Below, in pieces: positions 18,259-25,340 of a DNA stretch of 64,000 nt. Positions within the stretch are counted from its first letter, which is position 1. The number at the start of each line of letters is the position of its first letter. The DNA comes from Streptomyces sp. NBC_00154. Lineage in GTDB: Bacteria > Actinomycetota > Actinomycetes > Streptomycetales > Streptomycetaceae. A model generated the notes under the pieces. The model made no database searches. It was not told the origin of the DNA and was given only the letters and a program-made list of their open reading frames with translations. The stretch is taken from contig NZ_JAPEMI010000001.1 in NCBI RefSeq assembly GCF_026342835.1, positions 7,570,501-7,634,500 on the forward strand, given 5' to 3'. The translations under genes and the position numbers were made by a program.

Positions 18259-19099
18259 GCTCTCTACCGAACCCGGGGCGGTTCATCCGCCGGGTCGCAG
18301 CCGGTCTGGCGCCGGGGTATCCGCGTTTTCGTGGGGTGAGCTGGTTCGACACGGTGGAGTTCCCGAAGGACGGCGACGGGGTCCGGTGGGACTCCACCCC
18401 GCACGACCGGGTGACCCGCGTCCGCTTCCAGGGCATCGGGCATGTCAAGGTCAACCAGCACCGGCCCGTGGCCGGCAAGGTCAAGACCGTCTCGGTCAAG
18501 CGTGAGGGCCGCACGTGGTTCGTCGTGCTGACCGCCGAACAGGACCAGCCCGAACCGCTCCCGGCAACGGGCAGCATGGTCGGCATCGACCTGGGCATCG
18601 CGAACTTCCTCGCCGACTCGGGCGGCGGGTTCGTGCCCAACCCCAGGCACGCTCGCAAGGCCGCTGCGAAGCTTCAGGCCGCGCAACAGGCCCTGTCCCA
18701 GTTCCCGCGGCGCAAGGCGAAGGACCGTACCCGCAACCACCAGCGTGCGGTGGAGAAGGTCTCTGCCCTGCACGGCAAGGTTCGCCGTCAGCGGCTCGAC
18801 CACGCGCACAAGACCGCCCTCCACCTGGTCCGCGAGCACGACTTCATCGCGCACGAAGACCTCAAGATCCGCAACATGACCAAGGCGCCCGCACCGAAAC
18901 CCGACCCCGAGGTCCCCGGCAGTTTCCTGCCCAACGGGGCCACGGCCAAGGCCGGACTTAACCGTTCCATCACAGATGCCGGATGGGGGGTGTTCCTCGC
19001 GATCCTGAAAGCCAAGGCTGAGAGTGCCGGGCGGGAAGTGATGGCCGTGGACCCCCGCAACACCTCCCGGCGGTGTCCCGCATGCGGGCACACCGCCAA

Positions 19100-19262
19100 G
19101 GAGAACCGGCCCGCACAGGAGAAGTTCCACTGCACCGCGTGCGGCCACCCCGCGCACGCCGACACGGTGGGCGCCCTGAACGTACTACGGGCCGGGCTGG
19201 CCCGTCGCAACGCCAACACGGCTTAGTGAGAAGCCCCGGCGTTCACGCCGGGGAGGAGTCAC
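19100..19262 (+). ncRNA. Putative omega/re-RNA scaffold of tnpB copy 1
   Basis: In the IS200/IS605 group the guide RNA for TnpB comes from the 3' end of tnpB and the element's right end, with the guide read from flanking DNA. Here the right end has an 8-bp hairpin (CCCCGGCG-TTCA-CGCCGGGG) and conserved GAGGAGTCAC, also present with compensating changes in the other copies. The 5' limit is a guess. The flanking guide would begin at 19263 (GTACCCGGAGG). Confidence 0.35.
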
Positions 19263-19281
19263 GTACCCGGAGGTCGCAACG

Positions 19282-20238
19282 ATGCCTGGCACCAACCGTC
19301 TTCTGTGTCTCGGCGCCTCGGTCCTGCTGGTCGGCCTGGCAGCCCAGCCCGCCCCGGCCGTCGCGCACGATCTGCCGCGCACCTATGTAGTCTCACGGTC
19401 CCCGGGGGTCCTGCCCGAGGGGATCGCGATCGACCGCGACGGCACGATGTACGTGTCCTCCGACGGCACCGGCGCGCTGTACCGGGGGACCGTCCGCGAC
19501 CCGCGCCTGCGTCCCTTCCGCGCGGACGGCGTCGAGGACCGTACGAGCACCCTGGGGGTGCACACCGACGCCCGGGGGCGGGTCTTCTCGGTGGGAGGCG
19601 CCGAGCTGACCGTCCACGACCGCCGCGGGCGCCTGCTGGCCACGCGTACCGCGCAGAGCGGACCGCTCGGCGCGTCCGACCTCAACGACCTTGTGATCAC
19701 CGAGGACGCCGTCTACGTCACGGACTGGGCCAATCCCGTCGTGCACCGCGCTGAGATCCACGACGGCGAACTCGGGCCCTTGGAGCCCTGGCTGGACGTC
19801 CGCTCCGCCTTCCCGCAGTTCCCGGCGAGGTTCTGGCTGCTCAATGGCATCGTGGCGGACCGGTCGGGGCGAACTCTGCTGGTGGCCTCCAACGGGACGG
19901 AGGCCGTGTGGCGGGTCGACGTCGCCACCCGGGAGGTCGGTCAACTGGATCTGGACGGGGCGTCCTTCGGTGCCGACGGCATGTTGCTGCGCGGGCGGAC
20001 GTTGTACGCGGTGCTCAACTACGGCGCCCCGAGCGGGGTCTACGTCGCCACGCTCGACGAGGAGCTGCGCACCGGATCGGTGACCCACCGGATCACGGGC
20101 GAGCCGTTCGACCTGCCCACCACGCTGGCCCGCCATGGCTGCCGGCTCTACGTGGTGAACAGCCAGAACGACGACCCCCCGGGGGAGCCCCCGTACACCG
20201 TCAGCGCGATCGACGCCCCGGCCTGCGACCGTCCCTAG
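19282..20238 (+). CDS. Secreted SMP-30/gluconolactonase-like beta-propeller protein
   Basis: 318 residues with a clear signal peptide (basic start, hydrophobic LCLGASVLLVGLAAQ, cleavage near PAPAVAHD). The rest shows repeated propeller blades with D-x-D-G turns (IAIDRDGTMYVSSDGTGALY, ADRSGRTLLVASNGTEAVW), as in the SMP-30/LRE group. Members hydrolyse lactones or only bind ligands, and the substrate is unknown. Start supported by CCCGGAGGTCGCAACG. The tnpB element ends 19 bp upstream of the ATG, so the original promoter was probably displaced. Confidence 0.75.
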   Translation: MPGTNRLLCLGASVLLVGLAAQPAPAVAHDLPRTYVVSRSPGVLPEGIAIDRDGTMYVSSDGTGALYRGTVRDPRLRPFRADGVEDRTSTLGVHTDARGRVFSVGGAELTVHDRRGRLLATRTAQSGPLGASDLNDLVITEDAVYVTDWANPVVHRAEIHDGELGPLEPWLDVRSAFPQFPARFWLLNGIVADRSGRTLLVASNGTEAVWRVDVATREVGQLDLDGASFGADGMLLRGRTLYAVLNYGAPSGVYVATLDEELRTGSVTHRITGEPFDLPTTLARHGCRLYVVNSQNDDPPGEPPYTVSAIDAPACDRP

Positions 20239-20339
20239 CCTGTTCGTCAGCTCCCGGCCATCGGTCGAAGGCTGAGGAAGTGGACCTGGTCCGCACGTAC
20301 TGTGTTCGGCTCAGCCTTCGACGAACTCGATGGGGGAGA

Positions 20340-20812
20340 GCCGGACCATGGCCGCCGACCAGGTCGGCGAGCACGCGGTGGTGGCGTTGCCAGTTGAGTG
20401 GCCAGGGGCAGCACCAGTCCTCATCGACGGCGGAGAGCTGCGCCGCACGCTGCTCGGCCCGCTCGGCGTCCTTGCCCAGGCCGCCCTTCCTGCGGAGGTC
20501 GGCGATCAACTGTCCGATGGGTACCAGGGCGCTGTCGCGCTCACCCCACACGGCGCCCTGGCGCAGAGCCAGGTGTCCGTGGGCGCGGTGGAACAAGCGG
20601 AGTGTGGCGAGTTTCGTCTCCCATGCCTCGCCGCCTGGTTCCCGGACCATGCCTTGCTTGGTGGCGTAGTCCCTGGCAGCAGGGTTCGCGGCGTGCCCGT
20701 GGGCTACGGCGAAGGCGTCGGCGAGATGGACGAGCGCGCTGGTAGCGCGCGGCGCGCGCAAGGTCTCCCGGAAGAAACCCGCAACGACAGACATAGATTG
20801 CCTGCGGTCCAC
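20340..20812 (-). pseudogene. Helicase-associated-domain fragment
   Basis: The minus strand reads KQGMVREPGGEAWETKLATL, LRLFHRAHGHLALRQGAVW, ALVPIGQLIADLRRKGGLG and DEDWCCPWPLNWQRHHRVLA, one helicase-associated repeat (the W...L...F...GH pattern) of the large Streptomyces DEAD/DEAH helicases. The helicase core is absent, the start (MSVVAGFFRETLRAPRATSA) is unrelated, and the end drifts out of homology. It is a piece of a gene like the one left at 4.97-5.34 kb. Confidence 0.6.
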
Positions 20813-20846
20813 ACGTCCTTGTGGGCGTTAGAGAACGGGAGGGGTC

Positions 20847-21398
20847 ATGGACCCGCAGGACCACGAGAGATTCCGGGACTTCGTCGATGCCCGGTGGAGC
20901 GCCTTGCTGCGCCTGGCGAACCTACTCACCGGCGGTGACCGCCACGAGGCCGAAGACCTTGTGCAAACCGCTTTGATGAAGGCGCTGGGCCGCTGGCGAC
21001 ATATCGAGGACCCGGAAGGCTACGTGCGCAAGGTGATGTACCGCCACCAGATCAGCCGCTGGCGGCTGCGCCGGCCGCACAGAGAGGCGACGTTCGCCGC
21101 GCCGCCCGAGAGTTTCGGTGTCACCGACGGCACATCCGCCGCCGACCTGCGGATCACCGTGAGCCAGGCACTGGCCCGACTGACGCCGCGACAGCGCACC
21201 GTACTGGTGCTGCGCTACTTCGAGGACCTGTCCGAGACCGAGGTGGCCGGCGCGCTGGGCTGCTCGGTGGGCACCGTACGCAGCACCACCCACCGGTCGC
21301 TGGCCCGGTTGCGCAGACTTGCACCGGAGCTGGGTTCCCCCGCGCCCACCGCAACAACCACCCCGAGCAACATGTCCCTGAAGGGAGCCCGCACATGA
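20847..21398 (+). CDS. SigE-family (ECF) RNA polymerase sigma factor
   Basis: 183 residues with region 2 (FRDFVDARWSALLRLANLLT, then EAEDLVQTALMKALGRW, binding core polymerase and the -10 element) and region 4 (LARLTPRQRTVLVLRYFEDL, then ALGCSVGTVRSTTHRSLAR, reading the -35). This matches the Streptomyces SigE family that is paired with a membrane protein. Start preceded by GGGAGGGG. The next gene overlaps by 4 bp (ATGA), so the two are translationally coupled and the neighbour is probably its signal-responsive partner. Confidence 0.9.
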   Translation: MDPQDHERFRDFVDARWSALLRLANLLTGGDRHEAEDLVQTALMKALGRWRHIEDPEGYVRKVMYRHQISRWRLRRPHREATFAAPPESFGVTDGTSAADLRITVSQALARLTPRQRTVLVLRYFEDLSETEVAGALGCSVGTVRSTTHRSLARLRRLAPELGSPAPTATTTPSNMSLKGART

Positions 21399-22777
21399 AC
21401 GCCGACCAGAACGCCGACCAGCTGGACCGCGCGATCCGGGACGTCCTGCACGCCTGGACCCCCAACGACCCCGGCGCTCCTGCGGACATCGCCGATCGTA
21501 TCGTGCGACGCCGCCGACGACGCAACCTCGTTCGTGTGACCGGAGCCGCCCTCGGCCTGGCCGGCATCACCCTGGGCTCCGCCCTCGCCACCGGTGCGGG
21601 CGGCGACAACGAGGCGCAGCCACCGGCCGGGCGGGTGAGTAAGCAGAGCAAGCCCTGGCAGACCACATTGCCCGGCAAGTCCTGGGACGCCTGCACCATC
21701 GGTGCCGATACCGGTGACGTGTACTGCCGGGGGATGGAGTACGACAGCATCGGCGTGGACGCCCGTACCGGAAAGGTCGAATGGCAACGGAAGGCCAAGG
21801 ACGCCAACGGCAGCAGCACCCCATCAGGATCGATGCCCGGCGTCCGTGACGGGGTGTTGTACACCTACGCCGATCACGCCCCGGGGGCGCCCCGGGCCGG
21901 CACCGACCTCGTCGCCCTCGACATCGACAGTCGGCGGGTGCTGTGGAAGCTCGAGCTGGCCGACGACAGCCGAGGCCGGACCTCCGCCGTGCTGTTCGAC
22001 GGCGGGATCCTCGCCAACACTCCGTCGTTCAAGAGCGTGTTCGCGCTGGACGGAGCGACGGGCCAGGCGCTGTGGACGTACAAATGGAAGAAGGCCGATT
22101 GCGACCGGGCCGTGATCGGCGGTGTTCCGTACCTGACATGCTCGCCGGACAGCGAGAAGGCGCCGCAGCAGAGCACCGTAGTCCGCCTTGACCCGGCGAC
22201 GGGCACGCCGCGGACGGTCGCGACCGTCAAGGGCCCGACCACGTACATCGGTACGGACGGGGACGCCGTGCTGCTGGGCGGTATGGCCGGCGGACAGAAG
22301 TTCTTCGGCGACCCCGGTCCCGCCACCCTGACCCGCGTCGACACCCGCTCCGGCTCGGTGACGCAGCACCGTGTCGACGGCCTGCCGGCGGGTGTGGTCG
22401 CGGACGGCCTCATCCTGGCCGCCGGCAGCAACGGCAGCGCCGTCGCGTACTCCGCCGACAGCGGCAAGCGGCTGTGGTCGCGCGACCTCGGGCTGACGTT
22501 GCGCAAGGATCCGCGCGCCCGCGGGATGCGGGAGTTGCCCTCCGCCGCCGCGGTGGACCTCACCAGCCGGGTGGCGTACTACCTCGACCCGTCCGGGCAC
22601 CTGGTGGGCTTCGATCTGGACAGTGGTGCGGTGCGCTGGCGCGGCCGGGTGCCGCTGCCGAAGAGCCCGGTGCAGGGCGGGATCGCTCCCGAGCTCATGA
22701 GTTACGGCCACGACCTCATCGGCCAGGTCGGCGGCGAGCTCTTCAGGATCAAGCCCCAGCTGTCTCAAGGAGGTTGA
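21395..22777 (+). CDS. Membrane-anchored PQQ-like beta-propeller protein
   Basis: 460 residues. A short cytoplasmic start (about 50 residues, with the basic RRRRRRN run) is followed by one membrane span (VRVTGAALGLAGITLGSALA) and a large extracytoplasmic domain of PQQ-like propeller blades (DARTGKVEWQRKAK, LDGATGQALWTYKWKK, DSGKRLWSRDLGLT). The overlap with the sigma gene and this topology suggest a membrane sensor that may hold or release the sigma factor; no classic zinc anti-sigma motif is seen, so this role is inference. No damage was seen. Confidence 0.8.
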   Translation: MNADQNADQLDRAIRDVLHAWTPNDPGAPADIADRIVRRRRRRNLVRVTGAALGLAGITLGSALATGAGGDNEAQPPAGRVSKQSKPWQTTLPGKSWDACTIGADTGDVYCRGMEYDSIGVDARTGKVEWQRKAKDANGSSTPSGSMPGVRDGVLYTYADHAPGAPRAGTDLVALDIDSRRVLWKLELADDSRGRTSAVLFDGGILANTPSFKSVFALDGATGQALWTYKWKKADCDRAVIGGVPYLTCSPDSEKAPQQSTVVRLDPATGTPRTVATVKGPTTYIGTDGDAVLLGGMAGGQKFFGDPGPATLTRVDTRSGSVTQHRVDGLPAGVVADGLILAAGSNGSAVAYSADSGKRLWSRDLGLTLRKDPRARGMRELPSAAAVDLTSRVAYYLDPSGHLVGFDLDSGAVRWRGRVPLPKSPVQGGIAPELMSYGHDLIGQVGGELFRIKPQLSQGG

Positions 22778-22828
22778 CGGCCGGGATGCAGCGAGGCCGC
22801 GCGGGCTCCGGCCGGGGGACCCGGTTCC

Positions 22829-23397
22829 GCGCTCTGCAACGAGCTCGTCATGACTGAGGTCTGCGAGGCCCCGGGGTTGGCCTCTGAGCCGCGCACGGTC
22901 ACGCCGGGACGCCGACCGGTCATGGAGATCGCCGGGGTTCGCAACTGCTGGGCACGCAAGCTGCTTTGGCGAGCATGGGCACGATTGAGTGAATGGTGCG
23001 ACGGTCTGTGGGTGTGTCTGGCGGGGTGTGCGTAATGTTCGCGCTGCGATCTGGGACGCCGGGTGTGGCGTCAGCGGTCGGGGCCCCCGTGTCACCAGCG
23101 AGATGGTCCGGGGCCTCCCCGTCGCCTCTGGCCACACCCATATGGCCAGGTCGTAGGGATGCCGCCCGCCCGGGACGGACCGCATACGGGATATGCGTCG
23201 CCGGCCGGGACGCGAAAGCGGAGGACCAGTGCGCCCAAGACCGTTCGGGGCGTGCCGGTGAGTCAGGACTCACTCCTGCTCACTGCCCAGGAACGGTACC
23301 GCACGAGCTGATCGGCTGGACGCCCGGCGCGGCGAGCGGATCGCCGCCTGTCTGACGGAGCTGGAGAACGAGTACGTCACGGTCATGGGTGATTGAA
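22829..23397 (+). pseudogene. TrwC/MobF-type relaxase relic 2, split by the 362-bp element
   Basis: Left part (22829-22937): SALCNELVMTEVCEAPGLAS and RTVTPGRRPVMEIAGV. Right part (23298-23397), after removal of the insert: PHELIGWT, then RRGERIAACLTELENEYVTV. These are consecutive residues in intact relaxases (VMEIAGVPHELIGWTARR). The 362-bp element sits exactly between them. The fragment is truncated on both sides, with one frame slip in GWT/RRG. It covers the same part of the protein as relic 1 but is closer to consensus, so it derives from a different element. Confidence 0.85.
22936..23297 (+). repeat. 362-bp element, copy A (non-coding candidate mobile element)
   Basis: Inserted inside the relaxase relic. 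It starts GGTTCGCAACTGCTGGGCA and ends CACTGCCCAGGAACGGT, with CTGGGCA/TGCCCAG as inverted ends (22948-22954, 23284-23290). Copy B at 27519-27880 is inverted, of the same length, with about 15 differences, none in 23023-23229. Possible hairpins: CGCATA-CGGGA-TATGCG (23181-23197), CGC-GAAA-GCG (23211-23220), GTGAGT-CAGG-ACTCAC (23258-23273). The open frames across it do not look like protein and it has no transposase. It could be a MITE-like or RNA-based element; the GGT at both ends may be part of it or of the target. Confidence 0.85.
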
Positions 23398-23464
23398 GCG
23401 CGGCCGAAGGTCCTGAGTGGCTTCGGACCGTGGTGGCGAAGAAGGCGGATTCAGCGGTGTTGTC

Positions 23465-24295
23465 CTAGTCGTGATCGGTGGTGAGGGCGACGTGCCGCCA
23501 GGCGTCCATCTCTTTGCGGAAGGTGTCCAGTTTGGCGTCGAAGGCTTGCAGGGTGTCGGCTCCGAGCGGGAGACGCAGGGGCGGCTCGGGGGCGGCGGCC
23601 ATCTCGACTATGGCGCGCGCGGCCTTGACCGGGTCGCCGGGCTGGGCGTGGTTCAGGCTCGCGGCGGCTGCACGCATCGCGCCGACGGTGGGCGCGTAGT
23701 CGCCGATGGTGTCGGGGCCGGTGTGCAGGCTGGCGGGGTCGAGGAAGTCGGTGCGGAAGAAGCCCGGTTCCACGAGCGTCACGTGGATGCCGAGGGGGGA
23801 CAGTTCGGTGTGGAGGGTCTCGGTGAAGCCTTCGACGGCGAACTTTGTGGAGGCGTAGATGCCCCAGCCCGGCGCGGTGGCGAAGCCCACGATGGAGCTG
23901 ATGTTGATCACGTGGCCGGAGCGCTGGCGGCGCAGTACCGGCAGCACGGCGCGCTGGACGGCGAGCGGGCCGAACACATTGGTCTCGTACACCGCGCGGA
24001 CCGCGTCGTCGTCGGACTCTTCGACGGCGGCGAGCAGTCCGGTGCCGGCGTTGTTGACCAGGACGTCGATCCGGCCGAGCCGCTCGACCGCCGCGTCGAC
24101 GGCCACTTGGATGCTCCGGTGGTCGGTCACGTCCAGCGGCACGGGGAGCAGCGCGTCGCCGGCGTCGGGAAACTGCTCGCGGACGGTTTCGGCCTTCCGC
24201 GCGGTCGCGACCACCTGATGCCCGGCGGCGAGGGCGGCACGGGTGATTTCCAGGCCGAAGCCCCGGGATGATCCAGTGATGAACCAAACGCTCAT
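23465..24295 (-). CDS. Short-chain dehydrogenase/reductase
   Basis: 276 residues, classical SDR: nucleotide-binding TGSSRGFG near residues 7-14, NNAGT, and catalytic S and YxxxK in ISSIVGF and YASTK (near 150-154). Such enzymes reduce or oxidise a carbonyl/alcohol with NAD(P)H and cannot be assigned a substrate from sequence. It is followed upstream on the same strand by an NmrA-like gene with a 15-bp gap, then an MFS exporter, so a three-gene unit is likely. The unit lies between the two inverted 362-bp elements. Confidence 0.9.
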   Translation of the reverse strand: MSVWFITGSSRGFGLEITRAALAAGHQVVATARKAETVREQFPDAGDALLPVPLDVTDHRSIQVAVDAAVERLGRIDVLVNNAGTGLLAAVEESDDDAVRAVYETNVFGPLAVQRAVLPVLRRQRSGHVINISSIVGFATAPGWGIYASTKFAVEGFTETLHTELSPLGIHVTLVEPGFFRTDFLDPASLHTGPDTIGDYAPTVGAMRAAAASLNHAQPGDPVKAARAIVEMAAAPEPPLRLPLGADTLQAFDAKLDTFRKEMDAWRHVALTTDHD

Positions 24296-24310
24296 TGTCT
24301 TCTCCAGTGT

Positions 24311-25186
24311 TCAGGCAGTGGGCAGGTCGAAGGCCGCGCGGTTTTGGGCGATGAAGCCCTCGACGTCGAGGGGGTCGCTGCCGCCGATCGTCTTCACGAG
24401 GTCGTTGGTGCCGGCGAAGACGCCGTTGCGGTAGTCGACGGCCACGGCGAGCAGGTGCTGGATCAGGTGATCCGGCGCGCCGCGCCCGTGCAGGATGGCG
24501 GCGAATTCGTCGAGTTCGATGGGAACGTAGGTGACTTCACGGTCCAGCGCCCGCGACATCTTCTCGGCGATCTCGTAGTGGTTGAGTTCCTCGGCCCCGT
24601 ACAGCGGGTAGATCTGGCCGGCGTGCGGGGCGGGGTCCTCCAGGATGGCCGCGATCACCTTCGCCTGGTCGCTTTCCGCGATGGGGGCGTGGCGTCCGTC
24701 GGCGAACGGCAGGCGCAGTTCGCCGGTTCCGTCGGCCCAGGTGTCGATCAGCCACTGGGCGAAGAAGGTTGGGCGGATGTGGGTGACGGGGACCGGGGCG
24801 TGGTCCAGGACGCGTTCGGCGACCCAGTGCTGGCGTGCCGCGTTGCTGGCGGTTTTGCGGCGGGCGGAGACCTGCGACATGTTCACGATCGCCTGGACCC
24901 TGTTCTCCGCCGCCGCCTGGGCCACGTTCGCAGTGGCGTCCATCAGTCCGGGGCGGATCGGATAGGTGAAGTACAGGGCGTCGATCCCCTTGGCCGCCTG
25001 GGCCAGGGAGTCCAGGTCGAGGACGTCGCCTTCCACGACGTCCGCTCCGAGGGCGGCGAGCCGCTCGGCGCGCCCGTCGAGGCCGCGGACGAGTGCGCGG
25101 ACGCGGTGTCCGCCCTGGAGCAGGAGTTCGGTGGTGTGGCCGCCGGTTTTGCCGGTGGCCCCGATCACGAGGAGGTTGCGTTCCAT
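24311..25186 (-). CDS. NmrA-like NAD(P)-binding protein
   Basis: 291 residues from ATG at 25186 (GGAGATCACC upstream). N-terminal Rossmann motif LVIGATGKTGGHT, then NmrA/SDR-atypical features: DVVEGDVLDLDSL, YFTYPIRPGL, MSQVSARR in place of a strict YxxxK, and the C-terminal DPLDVEGFIAQNRAAF seen in NAD(P)H-binding quinone-reductase or redox-sensor relatives. Sits between the SDR and MFS genes on the same strand and is probably co-transcribed. An ORF upstream extension exists but has no ribosome binding site. Confidence 0.85.
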   Translation of the reverse strand: MERNLLVIGATGKTGGHTTELLLQGGHRVRALVRGLDGRAERLAALGADVVEGDVLDLDSLAQAAKGIDALYFTYPIRPGLMDATANVAQAAAENRVQAIVNMSQVSARRKTASNAARQHWVAERVLDHAPVPVTHIRPTFFAQWLIDTWADGTGELRLPFADGRHAPIAESDQAKVIAAILEDPAPHAGQIYPLYGAEELNHYEIAEKMSRALDREVTYVPIELDEFAAILHGRGAPDHLIQHLLAVAVDYRNGVFAGTNDLVKTIGGSDPLDVEGFIAQNRAAFDLPTA

Positions 25187-25340
25187 GATGGTGATCTCCG
25201 TTGTTCGAGAGGGAGCTGGTGGGAACTTCAGCGTCAGTCCTTCGAGCGGGTGTCGCACGAGATGGGTGAGAGGCGGTGCGATGCCCGTCCAGCAGGAGGC
25301 TGTGGTTGCGGACCCGGCCCGAGTGGCCGCGGCCGTGTGG

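Larger units (their letters stand above)
16956..18285 (+). mobile_element. IS3-family element inserted in tnpB
   Basis: A 1,330-bp element with terminal inverted repeats: left TGAACCGCCCCGGGTTCG, right identical in inverted orientation for the first 18 bases, with further partial match. The 3-bp target duplication TCC on both sides fits the 3-4 bp of IS3. It carries orfA and orfB in the standard -1 arrangement. Ends, duplication and both frames are undamaged, so it is recent and possibly active. Confidence 0.95.
16679..19226 (+). pseudogene. tnpB: tnpB copy 1, split by IS3
   Basis: The N-terminal part (MIRAYKFLMRPTARQSVALG onward) runs to 16955, the IS3 element fills 16956-18285, and the C-terminal part resumes with RRVAAGLAPGYPRFRGVSW. 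Removing the IS3 and one copy of the TCC duplication gives an uninterrupted protein of about 404 residues. RuvC residues are intact: D in VGIDLGIANF, E in HEDLKIRNM, D in HADTVGALNV, plus the zinc ribbon CPACGH...CTACGH. TnpB is an RNA-guided DNA nuclease that uses an RNA from the element's right end. As it stands the gene is inactive. Confidence 0.9.
16546..19262 (+). mobile_element. IS605-type tnpB-only element, copy 1, with an IS3 element inside
   Basis: The left end starts near TGATCTTCGCAGGGAATC and carries a hairpin CCCGGCC-TTCA-GGCCGGG (16564-16581). The right end carries CCCCGGCG-TTCA-CGCCGGGG followed by GAGGAGTCAC (ends 19262). Ends and gene match copies at 50.5-52.3 and 56.4-57.8 kb. 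There is no tnpA, so movement would need one in trans, for example that of copy 2. No target duplication is expected for this family. A 1.33-kb IS3 element sits inside tnpB. The bases left of the element are CCATCC, as in the other two copies. Confidence 0.85.

Noticed and set aside
22993..23355. An open frame of about 120 residues across the 362-bp element (also present in copy B)
   Set aside because: Its sequence conservation equals that of the DNA with no codon pattern, it runs beyond the element in copy A, and composition is not protein-like. Treated as non-coding; a short peptide cannot be fully excluded.
11380..23397. An intact actinobacterial integrative and conjugative element
   Set aside because: Only relaxase fragments remain; no complete relaxase, no FtsK-type TraB, no replication gene, no matching attachment repeats were found.
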